From Aestuariivirga litoralis (lineage in GTDB: Bacteria > Pseudomonadota > Alphaproteobacteria > Rhizobiales > Aestuariivirgaceae): DNA of 64,000 bases. This document shows positions 1 to 9,132 of the stretch, in pieces; position 1 is the stretch's first letter; the number at the start of each line of letters is the position of its first letter. The notes beneath the pieces are model-generated. The model was not told where the DNA came from and did no database searches. It worked only from the letters and a program-made list of their open reading frames with translations. The stretch spans positions 1 to 64,000 of the forward strand of contig NZ_QKVK01000003.1 of the NCBI RefSeq assembly GCF_003234965.1, read 5' to 3'. Position numbers and translations under genes: made by a program.

Positions 1-756
1 GGAGGCGGGCTCCGGCGGGGGCGTGGGCTGGGCGGGGGCCGCGGCGGGGGCCGCGCCCTCGGTGGCGCTGGCGCCGAAGACCGGGGGCTCGGTGCCGGAG
101 GGGTCCCCTGCCGGGGGCTCGGCACTGGCCTGGTCTTGTGCCGGGGGCTGGGCGCCCGTCTGCTCCGGCGCGGGGGGCGGGGTGGCGGGTGCATCCTCCG
201 GCGGGGCGGCGGGTTCGGTGCGGACGGCGGGTTCGGTGACGGCCGCGGCCTCCTGGCTCACCGCGCCGGGCAGCGGCGGGGCGGCAGGCCCTTCCGGCAG
301 GAACAGCCAGGCCGCACCCCCGCCCAGCAGCATCACCAGCAGCAGCGGAACGGCGAAGGGCAGCACGCTGCGGCGCGGCGCGGGCCGGCCCCGGGGCGGT
401 GCAGCGGGTTCGGGGCGGATGTCGCCGAGGTCCGGCGGTGGCGAAGCGGTGGCCCTTGCCTGTTCCGCCGTGCGCTCACGCAGCACGACGCGGCGCTTGG
501 AGGCGATGTGCGCCTCGAGCTCCGCCTCGGTGGCGGCGAGCAGCTCGAGGTCATAGGCGTGGCGGGTGTCGGGGTTGCGCAGCACCTCATAGGCCTGCTG
601 GACCGCGTCGAAACGGGCGGCATCCGCCGTGCCGGCGGCAGACCCCGTGTCCGGGTGGAACTTCTTGGCCAGCGCGCGATAGGCGGCGGTGATCACCTCC
701 GGATCGGCCGTGGGATCGATTCCCAGGGCTGCGTAATGGTCAGGAATGGTGGTCAT
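1..756 (-). CDS. J-domain (DnaJ-like) membrane protein, C-terminus cut by window edge
   Basis: The N-terminal ~65 residues form a J domain (HYAALGIDPTADPEV..., KKFHPD with the HPD tripeptide, then RFDAVQQAYEVLRNPDTR), the part that stimulates the ATPase of a DnaK-type Hsp70. After a charged linker comes one membrane segment (around residues 125-145, PFAVPLLLVMLLGGG...) and then a long Pro/Ala/Glu-rich tail that runs off the window. No zinc-finger or DnaJ C-terminal domain is visible, so this is a type III J protein, probably with the J domain in the cytosol and the tail in the periplasm. The ATG at 754-756 is the only good start. The J domain is clear; the partner and client are unknown. Confidence 0.85.
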   Translation of the reverse strand, partial: MTTIPDHYAALGIDPTADPEVITAAYRALAKKFHPDTGSAAGTADAARFDAVQQAYEVLRNPDTRHAYDLELLAATEAELEAHIASKRRVVLRERTAEQARATASPPPDLGDIRPEPAAPPRGRPAPRRSVLPFAVPLLLVMLLGGGAAWLFLPEGPAAPPLPGAVSQEAAAVTEPAVRTEPAAPPEDAPATPPPAPEQTGAQPPAQDQASAEPPAGDPSGTEPPVFGASATEGAAPAAAPAQPTPPPEPAS

Positions 757-831
757 CGACGTGGAACTGCCCCTTGCCGCTCGGCTCGCGCCTCATCCCC
801 CAACTTCGCGGCGGAATTCGGGCCCCCGGCC

Positions 832-1668
832 TCACCCCGGCGGGGCGCGCCGCCCGGCGATGGCCACCGTCAGCGTCATGGCAAGCGCCAGGGTTGCAGC
901 CATCGACCGGAAGCCCTCGAAATTGGCCTCGGAAATCTCGATCCAGCGCCCGCCGATCTGCGCCAGCGGCGAAAACGGGCTGTCGGTGAGGGCGATGACG
1001 GGCACCCCCTTCTCCGCCGCGGCGCGGGCGAGGCTCAGGGTCTCCGGCGCATAGGGCGTGAAGGAAATGGCCAGCACCGCGTCCCGGCGCGTGGCGAAGG
1101 TGATCTGCTCGGCGGCAAGCCCGCCCACCGCATCGACCAGTGTGGCCCGCACCCCCAGCTTGCCCAGCGCATAGGCCATGTAGGAGGCGATGGGAAAGGA
1201 GCGCCGGAGGCCGACCAGGTAGATGGTTTCGGCCCGGGCCAGATCCTCCACCGCGCCGTCGAGGGCGGCGGGGTCGAGCTTTTCCTGCAGGCCCGCGAGC
1301 GAACGCGCCGAGGCCTCGCAGAAGCCATGCAGGATGACATTGGGCTGCGAGGTGTCCGGCGCGTGCTGGCGCAGCTGCTGCAGGCGCTCGTCATAATTCG
1401 GGATGCGCTCGCGCAGGCGCGAGCGGAACACCTCCTGCATGTCGGAAAAGCCCTGGTAGCCCAGCGCCTGGGCGAAGCGCACCAGCGCCGAGGGCTGCAC
1501 CCCCGCCTGCTCGGCGATCGACGACACCGTGCCAAAGGCGATCTCGTCCGGATGGTCGATGGCGAAGCCCGCGATCTGCAGCAGCCGCTTGGGCAGCGTG
1601 CCGGCCAGCGCCGCAAGCTGCAGCTTGAGCGCCGCGAAATCGCGCGGGGGCGAGAGGGTCTCGGTCAT
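832..1668 (-). CDS. RpiR/MurR family transcriptional regulator (HTH + SIS)
   Basis: The 278-residue protein has the RpiR layout. Residues ~20-95 are an N-terminal helix-turn-helix domain (ending in SSIAEQAGVQPSALVRFAQALGY), and residues ~125-260 are a sugar-isomerase (SIS) domain that binds a phosphosugar (IYLVGLRRSFPIASYM, VLAISFTPYAPETL, VIALTDSPFSPLAQ). Such proteins sense sugar phosphates and control sugar or amino-sugar catabolism. A short inverted repeat overlaps the start codon and could be an autoregulatory operator. No catabolic operon adjoins it; the nearest sugar gene is the ribokinase 4 kb away, so its target cannot be read from context. Confidence 0.9.
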   Translation of the reverse strand: MTETLSPPRDFAALKLQLAALAGTLPKRLLQIAGFAIDHPDEIAFGTVSSIAEQAGVQPSALVRFAQALGYQGFSDMQEVFRSRLRERIPNYDERLQQLRQHAPDTSQPNVILHGFCEASARSLAGLQEKLDPAALDGAVEDLARAETIYLVGLRRSFPIASYMAYALGKLGVRATLVDAVGGLAAEQITFATRRDAVLAISFTPYAPETLSLARAAAEKGVPVIALTDSPFSPLAQIGGRWIEISEANFEGFRSMAATLALAMTLTVAIAGRRAPPG

Positions 1669-1684
1669 GGAACGAATATTCCAT
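1667..1684. promoter_or_regulatory. Inverted repeat at the rpiR start (possible operator)
   Basis: The arms ATGGAA and TTCCAT are separated by six bases and overlap the RpiR start codon; a further GGAACGAT element lies ~20 bases upstream on the gene's strand. RpiR-type regulators often bind GGAA/TTCC palindromes near their own gene. The repeat is seen; the operator role is inference. Confidence 0.35.
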
Positions 1685-1713
1685 GAAACCGCGATCGTTC
1701 CAATGGGCCGCGA

Positions 1714-3384
1714 TCAGCCCTCGTCCCAGCCGCGGCTGCGCCGCGACGGGCCCGAGACCGGCGGGCGGCGGCGCATGGCGTCGGCAGCGGGGCCATCGCC
1801 GCCGGACAGCGCACGGCGCAATCGGCGCAGGATGACGGCGCGCGACTTCTCGTCGCCTGCCTTGTCGACCGCCTCCTTGATGTCGAGGATCAGGTCCGCC
1901 ATGTCGTTGTGGCTGTCGAAGCGGGCCACCATGGTCGGGTCGATGCGCGGATGGGTTTCCTCCGCCACGAAGGCACAGGCCTCGCCCGAGAGATCATAGA
2001 CGGAGTCGAGCGACGGGATGAGGATGCAGTCATGCGCCATGCCCAGCCCGCGCAGGTCCTCCGCCAGGGCGCGCTGGCCCTGCTCCTCGCCATGGGTGAG
2101 GAAGATCGAGCGGCCGATGGGCAGCCGCTCCTTCACCCACTGCACCAGTTCCGGGCCATCGGCATGGCCGGAATAATCCTCGATGCCGCGGATCGCCGCC
2201 TTCACCGCCACCGTCTCGCCCATGATGGTCACGGTCTTCGCGCCATCCTCCAGGATGCGCCCGAGCGAGCCCTCGGCCTGGAACCCCGCCAGCAGCACGG
2301 TGGTGGACGGTTGCCAGAGATGGTTCTTCAGGTGGTGGCGGATGCGCCCCGCCTCGCACATGCCGGAGGCCGAGACGATGATGCGGAAGCCGGTGAAGCG
2401 CGCGAGCGCCTTTGAATCCTCCACACTCTCGGTGGTGCGGACATAGGGCGAGGTGAAGGCGCGGGTGAGGTCGCCACCATGCTGCAGCTCGCCGGCATGC
2501 TTGACGAAGATGGCGGTGGCGCGCGAGGCCAGCGGGCTGTCGATGAAGATGTTGGCCTTGGGAATCTCGCCCGCGTCCATCAGCTTGACGAGATCGGTGA
2601 CGAGCTCCTGCGTGCGCTCCACCGCGAAGGACGGGATCAGCAGTGCGCCCTTCTTCTTCGCGGCTTCCTTCACCTCGCCCGCGAGGATGAGGCGGCGGGC
2701 CTCCTCGCTGCGCTCGAACCGGTCACGCCCGCCATAGGTCGACTCGCAGATGACGAAATCGAAATTGGCAGGGGCCGTGGGATCATGTTCCAGCATCTTG
2801 TTGTCGGGGCCGAGATCGCCGGAGAACAGCAGGCGCAGCGGCTTCCTGCCCTCCTGCTCCACCTCCACCTCGATCGAGGCGGAGCCCAGCAGATGCCCGG
2901 CGTTCCAGAAGCGGGCGCGGATGCCGGGGGCGGGACTGATCCAGGTCTCGAAGGGGTGGCCGTCGAAATGCTCGACCGCCTTCAGCGCATCCTCCAGCGT
3001 ATAGATCGGCTGCACCTCTTCCTGGCCGCGCTTGGCGCGGCGCTGGTTGAGTTGCCGCACTTCCATTTCCTGGATGCCGCCTGAGTCGGGAAGCATGATG
3101 GCGCAGAGATCGACGGTGGCCTCGGTGCAGTGGATCCGGTTCCGGTAGCCGTGCTTGACGAGCTTCGGCAGCAGGCCCGAATGGTCGATGTGCGCATGCG
3201 TCAGCAAGACGGCGGTGAGCGAGGCCGGATCGAAGGGAAATGGCCGGTAGTTCAGCTCGCGCTCGGTCTTCGAGCCCTGGAACATGCCGCAGTCGATGAG
3301 CACGCGGGCGCGATCGGTTTCCAGCAGGTAGCAGGAGCCGGTGACGGTGCGCGCGGCGCCATGGAACTTGAGACGGATCGGCAT
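1714..3384 (-). CDS. Beta-CASP metallo-beta-lactamase-fold RNA nuclease/hydrolase
   Basis: The 556-residue protein opens with IRLKFHGAARTVTGSCYLLE and carries the metal motif HAHIDH (around residue 60), LLFSGDLG, an internal beta-CASP domain (SASGMCEAGRIRHHLKN) and a late metal ligand region (IEDYSGHADGPEL). These mark the COG1236/Ysh1-like exonuclease group acting on RNA. The normal core is ~450 residues; here about 90 more follow, ending in a charged tail. The start at MPIRLKF is chosen because it falls 2 bases after the LOG gene stop and aligns with the family start; a 17-residue longer reading would overlap that gene. It is probably co-transcribed with the LOG gene. The exact substrate is unknown. 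Confidence 0.87.
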   Translation of the reverse strand: MPIRLKFHGAARTVTGSCYLLETDRARVLIDCGMFQGSKTERELNYRPFPFDPASLTAVLLTHAHIDHSGLLPKLVKHGYRNRIHCTEATVDLCAIMLPDSGGIQEMEVRQLNQRRAKRGQEEVQPIYTLEDALKAVEHFDGHPFETWISPAPGIRARFWNAGHLLGSASIEVEVEQEGRKPLRLLFSGDLGPDNKMLEHDPTAPANFDFVICESTYGGRDRFERSEEARRLILAGEVKEAAKKKGALLIPSFAVERTQELVTDLVKLMDAGEIPKANIFIDSPLASRATAIFVKHAGELQHGGDLTRAFTSPYVRTTESVEDSKALARFTGFRIIVSASGMCEAGRIRHHLKNHLWQPSTTVLLAGFQAEGSLGRILEDGAKTVTIMGETVAVKAAIRGIEDYSGHADGPELVQWVKERLPIGRSIFLTHGEEQGQRALAEDLRGLGMAHDCILIPSLDSVYDLSGEACAFVAEETHPRIDPTMVARFDSHNDMADLILDIKEAVDKAGDEKSRAVILRRLRRALSGGDGPAADAMRRRPPVSGPSRRSRGWDEG

Positions 3385-3386
3385 GC

Positions 3387-4139
3387 TCACTCCACTCCCG
3401 GCCGCTTGAGGCCGCGCTTGATCAGCTGTTCCCACGCCTCACGCGGCGTATCGGCATAGGCGAAGAGATCGAGGTCGCGCTTGCCCACCATGCCGGTGTC
3501 GACGAAATGCTGGAAGTTGATGAGGTTCTTCCAGAAGGACGAGTCATAGAGCACGACGGGAAGCTCGTCGTCCATCTTGCCGGTCTGGCGCAGCGTGAGG
3601 ATCTCGAACAGTTCGTCCATGGTGCCGAAGCCGCCGGGAAACACGACGAGCGCCGCCGCCCGGATGGCGAAGTGCATCTTGCGCATGGCGAAGTAATGGA
3701 AGCGGAAGGTCAGGTCCGGCGTCGAATAGGGGTTGGGCTCCTGCTCCATGGGGAGCGTGATGTTGAAGCCGATCGAGGGGGCACCCGCATCATGGGCACC
3801 GCGGTTCGCCGCCTCCATGATGCCGGGCCCGCCGCCGGTGGCGATCACGTTCTGGCGCGGGCCATTGTGCTCGAGCTTGGCACCGCCCTCCTCCGAGCAG
3901 ATGCGGGCGAATTCGCGCGCCGCGTCATACCAGCCGTTCTTCTCCCCCGGCTTCACCCGGGCCGAGCCGAAGACGATGACGGTGGTGGCCACGCCCCACT
4001 TCCGCAGATGCTCCTCCGCCTTCTGGTATTCGAGCTGGAAGCGCAGGCCGCGGGTGGTGTCACCCAGCAGGAAATCCTGGTCCATGGCGGGAAGGCGGTA
4101 GGCGGCGGCGGCCATCTGGGCCTTGTTGGAATCAGTCAC
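3387..4139 (-). CDS. LOG family protein (TIGR00730-type nucleoside monophosphate phosphoribohydrolase)
   Basis: The 250-residue Rossmann-like protein has VIVFGSARVKPG near the N-terminus, ATGGGPGIMEAANRGA for nucleotide binding and the LOG signature PGGFGTMDE around residue 168. Family members hydrolyse nucleoside 5'-monophosphates to base and ribose 5-phosphate (cytokinin activation in plants; housekeeping nucleotide turnover in bacteria). It is longer than the ~190-residue short LOG group, so it belongs to the longer subfamily. The start is a GTG at 4137-4139. It sits directly upstream of the beta-CASP nuclease, a pairing that fits nucleotide and RNA salvage, which is inference. Confidence 0.88.
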   Translation of the reverse strand: MTDSNKAQMAAAAYRLPAMDQDFLLGDTTRGLRFQLEYQKAEEHLRKWGVATTVIVFGSARVKPGEKNGWYDAAREFARICSEEGGAKLEHNGPRQNVIATGGGPGIMEAANRGAHDAGAPSIGFNITLPMEQEPNPYSTPDLTFRFHYFAMRKMHFAIRAAALVVFPGGFGTMDELFEILTLRQTGKMDDELPVVLYDSSFWKNLINFQHFVDTGMVGKRDLDLFAYADTPREAWEQLIKRGLKRPGVE

Positions 4140-4276
4140 GTTGCGGAAAATCCTGATGCGCGGGCGTCGTTTGCACAGGGATAGGGCAGCCGGGGCCCTG
4201 CTTCAAGGGCCGGTGCCCGAGGGTGGAAATCCGGCCCCGCCCATGACAGGATGACCGCTTTGTGACGGAGGGGAAG

Positions 4277-5104
4277 ATGGCGGAGAAACCCAAGGCCTTC
4301 GGCGAGCGCTACATGGTGAAGCCGGGCAAGAGCTTCAGGCTGGCCGATTGCGACCCCAGGGCCGCAAACGGCTTCAGCGACAAGGATGCCGCCAAGGCCG
4401 ACACGGTGCGCGATGCCGCCGCCATCGACGCGCTGCAGGACAAGCTCTATGCCGAGGGCAAGCGGGCACTGCTGGTGATCCTGCAGGGCATCGACTGTTC
4501 GGGCAAGGACGGCACGGTGCGGGCGGTGTTCAACCATTGCGGGCCGATCGGCGTGAAGGTGCAGCCCTTCAAGGCACCCACGGCAGACGAGCTCGCCCAG
4601 GACTATCTCTGGCGGGTGCACCACGCCTGCCCGCCCAGGGGCTTCATCGGCATCTTCAACCGCTCCCACTACGAGGACGTGCTGGTGGTGAAGGTCAGGG
4701 GCTACGCACCGCCCGAGGCAATCGAGAAGCGCTATGACGAGATCAACGCCTTCGAGAAGATGCTTTCGGACAATGGCACGAAGATCCTCAAGTTCATGCT
4801 CAACATCTCGAAGGATGAGCAGGCCGAGCGCCTGACCGAGCGCATCGAGATCCCCGAGAAGCGCTGGAAGTTCAATCCCTCCGACCTCGAAGACCGGGCG
4901 TTGTGGAATGACTACATGAAGGCCTATGAGGTGGCGCTCACCCGCTGCTCCACCCACCATGCGCCGTGGTACGTGATCCCCGCCGACCGCAACTGGGTGA
5001 GGAATGCCGCCATCTCGCGCATCGTGCGCGAGACGCTGGAGGAGATGAACCCGAAATATCCCGAACCGAAGGGCTGGGACCCGAAGACGGTGAAGGTGGT
5101 GTGA
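4277..5104 (+). CDS. ppk2: Polyphosphate kinase 2 family protein (PPK2)
   Basis: PPK2 enzymes transfer phosphate between polyphosphate and nucleotides. The sequence has the Walker A-like LQGIDCSGKDGTVRAVF (around residues 76-92), a lid-region stretch PPRGFIGIFNRSHYEDVL with the Walker B-like segment, and a C-terminal NWVRNAAISRIVRETLEEM. At ~275 residues it is a single-domain PPK2; whether it prefers NDP or NMP is not decidable by eye. ATG 4277 is preferred to the in-frame GTG at 4262 because GAGGGGAAG precedes it. It is divergent from the LOG gene across a 137-base gap. Confidence 0.9.
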   Translation: MAEKPKAFGERYMVKPGKSFRLADCDPRAANGFSDKDAAKADTVRDAAAIDALQDKLYAEGKRALLVILQGIDCSGKDGTVRAVFNHCGPIGVKVQPFKAPTADELAQDYLWRVHHACPPRGFIGIFNRSHYEDVLVVKVRGYAPPEAIEKRYDEINAFEKMLSDNGTKILKFMLNISKDEQAERLTERIEIPEKRWKFNPSDLEDRALWNDYMKAYEVALTRCSTHHAPWYVIPADRNWVRNAAISRIVRETLEEMNPKYPEPKGWDPKTVKVV

Positions 5105-5176
5105 GGGCACCCGACGGCGCTTGACAAGCCGAAGGCAATTGCCCACCAACCCGGCAAAGGGTGGCAGGGGGCAAAA

Positions 5177-5623
5177 ATGGACGGAACCCACAACATCATA
5201 AACGGACCAGCGGTCGTCATCGGTTGTGCCGCGCTGCTGCTTTGTCTCTCCGTCCAGGGCAGCACCGTGACGATGGTGATGACCGTCTTCAAGGGCAAGG
5301 TCAGGGCCATGGTTTCGGAGAAGCGGAACCTCGCTGCGCATGTCTTCTTCTTCGCCGCGATTCTCGTGATGCTGATGTCGCACCTGCTGCAGATCTACAT
5401 CTGGTCCCTGTTCCTGTATTTCCCCGGAATCATGCAGGACATCCACAAGGCCGTGCTGCTGGCCGGCAGCACCTACACGACGGTGGGCTTTGACAGCGAC
5501 ACGCTGCCGCTGCGCTGGCAGCTGCTGGAGGTGACCATGGCGGTGACCGGCCTCTTCGCCTTCGCCTGGAGCACGTCCATCATGTATGCGCTGTCACAGC
5601 AGCTCTACCGCGCCGAGGACTAG
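5177..5623 (+). CDS. Small K+-channel-like membrane protein (pore-loop motif)
   Basis: The 148-residue protein has three hydrophobic segments (around 12-35, 51-76 and 112-136). Between the last two is a re-entrant-looking stretch ending in AGSTYTTVGFDSDTLP, which resembles a potassium selectivity filter (T-x-G-[YF]). The order TM2-P-TM3 matches the ion-channel fold (Ion_trans_2), with one extra N-terminal helix. There is no RCK/TrkA ligand domain. It stands alone between ppk2 and the convergent ribokinase, with a purine-rich GGCAGGGGG before the ATG. K+ conduction is inferred from the motif only. Confidence 0.65.
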   Translation: MDGTHNIINGPAVVIGCAALLLCLSVQGSTVTMVMTVFKGKVRAMVSEKRNLAAHVFFFAAILVMLMSHLLQIYIWSLFLYFPGIMQDIHKAVLLAGSTYTTVGFDSDTLPLRWQLLEVTMAVTGLFAFAWSTSIMYALSQQLYRAED

Positions 5624-5672
5624 GCGCGCGGTGCTTGCCGTCTGCCCCATCGTGCGCGGCAGACGACGGGAA

Positions 5673-6587
5673 TCAGGCGCGCGACAGGAAGGCTTCGACC
5701 TCGGTGCTCGTCGGCGCGGCCTCGGCGGCGCCCTTCTTCGTGGTCGAGAGCGCGCCGCAGGCGGCGGCATAGCGCAGCGCCATCTCGATGCCCTGGCCCT
5801 GTTCCAGTGCATGGGCGAGGCCGCCGTTGAAGCTGTCTCCCGCCGCGACCGTGTCGATGGGGGTGACCTTGAAGGCAGGCAGGATCTTCTCGATGCCCTC
5901 GCCCGCCACCGCGAGGCCCTTGCCGCCGAGCTTGACGACGGCGGTCTTCACGCCACGGGCGCGAAGTTCCTTCGCGGCCCTGAGGCCCTCTGCCGGCGTC
6001 TGCGGCTGCCAGCCGAGAAGGAGGCCCGCTTCGGATTCGTTGGGCGTGATGATGTCGACGGCCCTGAGAACGGAAACATCGAGATCCTTCGCCGGGGCCG
6101 GGTCGAGAATGACCGTGCCGCCGCGTTCGCGCACGATGGCCGCGGCGGCGAGCGAGGCCTCAAGCGGCACTTCGAGCTGGAGCAGCAGGACCTTCGCCTG
6201 TTCGAGCGCGGCGCGGCCCTTCTCGACGTCGCTCGCATCGACGCGGAAATTACTGCCGGCAATGACGGAAATATAGTTCTCGCCGCCCTCGCCGACATTG
6301 ATGATGGCGATGCCCGTGGCGCCGTCATGGTCCTTGTGGATCAGCGAGAGATCGAGACCATGGGCGGCGAGCGCGCGTTCCGCCCCCTTGCCGAAATCGT
6401 CAGCCCCGATGCGGCCGATGAAGGCGACCTCGCTGCCGAGCTTCCGCGCCGCCACCGCCTGGTTGGCGCCCTTGCCACCGAGGCCCACGATGTAGTCCTT
6501 GCCGTGCAGCGTCTCGCCCGGCTTCGGAAGCCGGTACATGTAGGCCGTCACGTCCATGTTGATGCTGCCGACGACGGCGATGGTCAT
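5673..6587 (-). CDS. rbsK: Ribokinase (PfkB family)
   Basis: It phosphorylates ribose (or a similar sugar) at O5. The 304-residue protein shows the first PfkB signature region GGKGANQAVAARKLG around residue 40, NESEAGLLLG in the middle and the catalytic-site signature DTVAAGDSFNGGLAHALE around residue 248, where the aspartate of AAGD is the base; the usual GAGD is here AAGD. The ATG at 6585-6587 is preceded by AGGAGG, so upstream in-frame extensions are discarded. It is not next to a ribose transporter. Related PfkB sugar or nucleoside kinases cannot be fully excluded. Confidence 0.88.
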   Translation of the reverse strand: MTIAVVGSINMDVTAYMYRLPKPGETLHGKDYIVGLGGKGANQAVAARKLGSEVAFIGRIGADDFGKGAERALAAHGLDLSLIHKDHDGATGIAIINVGEGGENYISVIAGSNFRVDASDVEKGRAALEQAKVLLLQLEVPLEASLAAAAIVRERGGTVILDPAPAKDLDVSVLRAVDIITPNESEAGLLLGWQPQTPAEGLRAAKELRARGVKTAVVKLGGKGLAVAGEGIEKILPAFKVTPIDTVAAGDSFNGGLAHALEQGQGIEMALRYAAACGALSTTKKGAAEAAPTSTEVEAFLSRA

Positions 6588-6636
6588 GCGAGGCCTCCTG
6601 TTTGAATGCGGTGTGACGTCAGAACCTTGCAAAGAA

Positions 6637-6748
6637 CCCCCCTCCCCCTTGTGGGGAGGGAGGGGTGGGGGTGATGCCGGAGCGAATGCATTGAAAGCCT
6701 GCCCGCGGCACGACCCCCACCCCTGCCCCTCCCCACAAGGGGGAGGGA
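6637..6748. repeat. Paired inverted intergenic repeat, family A copy 1
   Basis: An arm CCCTCCCCCTTGTGGGGAGG with a flanking GGGGTGGGGGT is followed by ~40 unrelated bases and then its reverse complement. The arm is itself palindromic. The same layout recurs at 56671-56781, and a single arm occurs at 52557-52579. It lies between argG and rbsK. This looks like a REPIN-type doublet; it could also form a strong transcriptional hairpin. Confidence 0.8.
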
Positions 6749-6770
6749 AAATCCTGGGGACAGGGTTGCG

Positions 6771-7991
6771 CTACGTATTCCGCTTCCTTGCCGCCAGCGT
6801 GCGCAGGCGGAGCGCGTTGAGGCGGATGAAGCCGGCCGCGTCCTTCTGGTCATAGGCGCCGCGGTCATCCTCGAAAGTGACGAGGGCGTCGCTGTAGAGC
6901 GATTTCTTCGACTTGCGGCCGACGACGATGACGTTGCCCTTGTAGAGCTTGAGGCGCACCGTGCCTTCGACGTTTTCCTGGCTCTTGTCGATCGCCGCCT
7001 GCAGCATCTCCCGCTCCGGGCTGAACCAGAAGCCGTAATAGATGAGCTCGGCATATTTCGGGATGAAGCTGTCCTTCAGGTGCGCCGCCTCGCGGTCGAG
7101 CGTGATCGACTCGATGGCACGATGCGCGGTGAGAAGGATGGTGCCGCCGGGCGTCTCGTAGACGCCGCGCGACTTCATGCCGACGAAGCGGTTCTCCACG
7201 AGGTCGAGGCGGCCGATGCCATTGTCGTGGCCGAGGCGATTGAGCTCGGTGAGGATGGTGGCGGGAGACATCTTCACGCCGTCGATGGCGACGGGATCGC
7301 CCTTGAGGAACTCGATCTCGATGGTGGTGGCCTTGTCGGGCGCATCCTCCGGCGCGATGGTGCGCTGGTAGACATAGGGCGGCGGCTCCACCCACGGGTC
7401 TTCCAGCACCTTGCCTTCCGAGGACGAGTGCAGGAGGTTCGCGTCGACCGAGAAGGGCGCATCGCCGCGCTTGTCCTTGGCGACGGGAATCTGGTGCGCC
7501 TCGGCGAATTCGATCAGGTCGGTGCGGCTCTTGAAATTCCACTCGCGCCAGGGGGCGATGACCTTGATGTCCGGGTTGAGCGCATAGGCCGTGAGCTCGA
7601 AGCGCACCTGGTCATTGCCCTTGCCGGTGGCGCCATGGGCGATGGCGTCCGCGCCGGTCTCTTCCGCGATCTCGATCAGGCGCTTGGCGATGAGCGGACG
7701 GGCAATCGAGGTACCGAGCAGATAGACGCCCTCATAGACGGCATTGGCGCGGAACATCGGGAAGACGAAGTCACGCACGAATTCCTCGCGCAGGTCCTCG
7801 ATGTAGATGTCCTTGATGCCCAGCATCTCGGCCTTCTTGCGGGCGGGTTCGAGTTCGCCGCCCTGGCCGAGATCGGCGGTGAAGGTGACGACTTCGGCGC
7901 CATATTCCGTCTGCAGCCACTTGAGGATGATCGAGGTGTCGAGGCCTCCCGAATAGGCGAGGACGACTTTCTTCACTTTCTGCTTGGACAT
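6771..7991 (-). CDS. argG: Argininosuccinate synthase
   Basis: It joins citrulline and aspartate with ATP in arginine biosynthesis. The 406-residue sequence starts [20 protein letters not shown], with the ATP pyrophosphatase P-loop SGGLDTS, and continues with [13 protein letters not shown] and the tetramer region DVNLLHSS-like stretch [13 protein letters not shown], all typical. Length and motifs match the family. The start MSKQKVKK is chosen over a 23-codon upstream extension that lacks family similarity. It stands alone, as is common in this order. Confidence 0.97.
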   Translation of the reverse strand: MSKQKVKKVVLAYSGGLDTSIILKWLQTEYGAEVVTFTADLGQGGELEPARKKAEMLGIKDIYIEDLREEFVRDFVFPMFRANAVYEGVYLLGTSIARPLIAKRLIEIAEETGADAIAHGATGKGNDQVRFELTAYALNPDIKVIAPWREWNFKSRTDLIEFAEAHQIPVAKDKRGDAPFSVDANLLHSSSEGKVLEDPWVEPPPYVYQRTIAPEDAPDKATTIEIEFLKGDPVAIDGVKMSPATILTELNRLGHDNGIGRLDLVENRFVGMKSRGVYETPGGTILLTAHRAIESITLDREAAHLKDSFIPKYAELIYYGFWFSPEREMLQAAIDKSQENVEGTVRLKLYKGNVIVVGRKSKKSLYSDALVTFEDDRGAYDQKDAAGFIRLNALRLRTLAARKRNT

Positions 7992-8184
7992 GAGGCACCC
8001 GTTGGAATTCGCTAGCCGCCACCTATCACGTGAGGGGTTCAACCCGCAACGGGTGGGCACGCATGGCTGCCGGGTACTCTGCCGCCGCCATGGGAGGCGG
8101 TGGTGGGCCTGGCGCGTCCGGTTTCCACGCCATGCCCCCGCAGGGGGCGGCCAGGGCTTGCGGAACCGCGTGGCTCGCCGAAGA

Positions 8185-9015
8185 CTACTGGTCGGAGGCC
8201 TTGTCGAGCACGTAGTCCAGCACCCGCTGCGGCAGGATGCGGCGGGCGATCGCCATGTAGTGGGTCGGCCGCGTCACATAGTAGCGTGCGTGGGGGCGGG
8301 GTGCTTCGACGGCATGCACGAGCTTTTCCAGCACTGCCTCCGGGCCCAGCTTGTAGCGCGCCGAGCCGCCGCGGCCGAGCCTGGCGCGCTGCCGGGCATA
8401 GGCTTGCCCGTAATGCGAGGCCGCCTCGTCGATGTTCGCTTCGAAATTCTTCAGCGAGGTTTCGACGAACTTGCTGGTGATCGGGCCGGGCTCGATCAGC
8501 GACACGAAGATGCCGGAGCCACGCAGTTCGAGGCGCAGCGTGTCCGACAGCGCCTCGATGGCGAATTTGGAAGCGTTGTAGGCGCCGCGCCACTTGAGCG
8601 CCACGAGGCCCAGCACGGAAGAACATTGCACGATGCGGCCGCCGCCATTGGCGCGCATGAGCGGCAGGCAGTCGCGCGTCAGCTGGTGCCAGCCGAAGAC
8701 GTTGCAGGCGAACTGCCGCTCCAGCACCTCGCGGCGCAAATCCTCCACCGCCCCTGGCTGGCCGAAGGCGCCGTTGTTGAACAGCGCATCGAGCCTGCCG
8801 CCGGTGCGCGCCGCCACCTCATGCGCACAGGCCGTGACCGAGGCAGGGTCGGCATAGTCGAGACAGATTGCCTCGACGCCTTCCGCTGCGAGCCGCGCCA
8901 GGTCCTCAGGCCGGCGCGCGGTGGCGAAGACCCGCCAGCCCCGCGCCTTCATGCCCAGCGCGCAGGTCCAGCCGATGCCGGTGGAACAGCCGGTGATGAG
9001 GATGGTGCGGGTCAT
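8185..9015 (-). CDS. SDR family oxidoreductase
   Basis: The 276-residue classical short-chain dehydrogenase has the cofactor motif TGCSTGIG (residues ~8-15), NNGAFGQ in the middle and the catalytic Ser ... YNASK (Tyr/Lys around residues 150-154). The arginine at ~34 (FATARRPE) suggests NADP(H). The C-terminal ~60 residues contain a helical, basic extension as in membrane-associated retinol/sterol dehydrogenase-like SDRs. The substrate is not predictable. ATG 9015 is chosen because the longer frame runs into repeat family B. Confidence 0.85.
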   Translation of the reverse strand: MTRTILITGCSTGIGWTCALGMKARGWRVFATARRPEDLARLAAEGVEAICLDYADPASVTACAHEVAARTGGRLDALFNNGAFGQPGAVEDLRREVLERQFACNVFGWHQLTRDCLPLMRANGGGRIVQCSSVLGLVALKWRGAYNASKFAIEALSDTLRLELRGSGIFVSLIEPGPITSKFVETSLKNFEANIDEAASHYGQAYARQRARLGRGGSARYKLGPEAVLEKLVHAVEAPRPHARYYVTRPTHYMAIARRILPQRVLDYVLDKASDQ

Positions 9016-9035
9016 GCGTGCAAACTCTCTCTGAG

Positions 9036-9114
9036 TCATCATCGCCGGGCTCGTCCCGGCGATCCTCTTTGCCAATCCCGAAAAAGATGCCCGGGACAAG
9101 CCCGGGCATGATGA
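9036..9114. repeat. Paired inverted intergenic repeat, family B copy 1
   Basis: An arm of the form TCATCATCGCCGGGCTCGTC followed by CCGGCGATC is separated by ~20 bases from an inverted, slightly diverged copy (GATGCCCGGGACAAGCCC...ATGATGA). Each arm is a palindrome around GGGCTYGTCCC. Other copies: 16751-16828 and 41731-41809. It fills the gap between the acyl-CoA dehydrogenase and SDR genes. Confidence 0.8.
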
Positions 9115-9132
9115 AGGGGAAGGGATGTCGTT

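Noticed and set aside
6637-6748. Family A repeat read only as a terminator of argG
   Set aside because: The paired inverted layout and a related unit elsewhere make a mobile repeat more likely, though it may also terminate.
7992-8184. Small gene or RNA between argG and the SDR gene
   Set aside because: No convincing start, ribosome site or stable conserved-looking fold; left as unexplained intergenic sequence.
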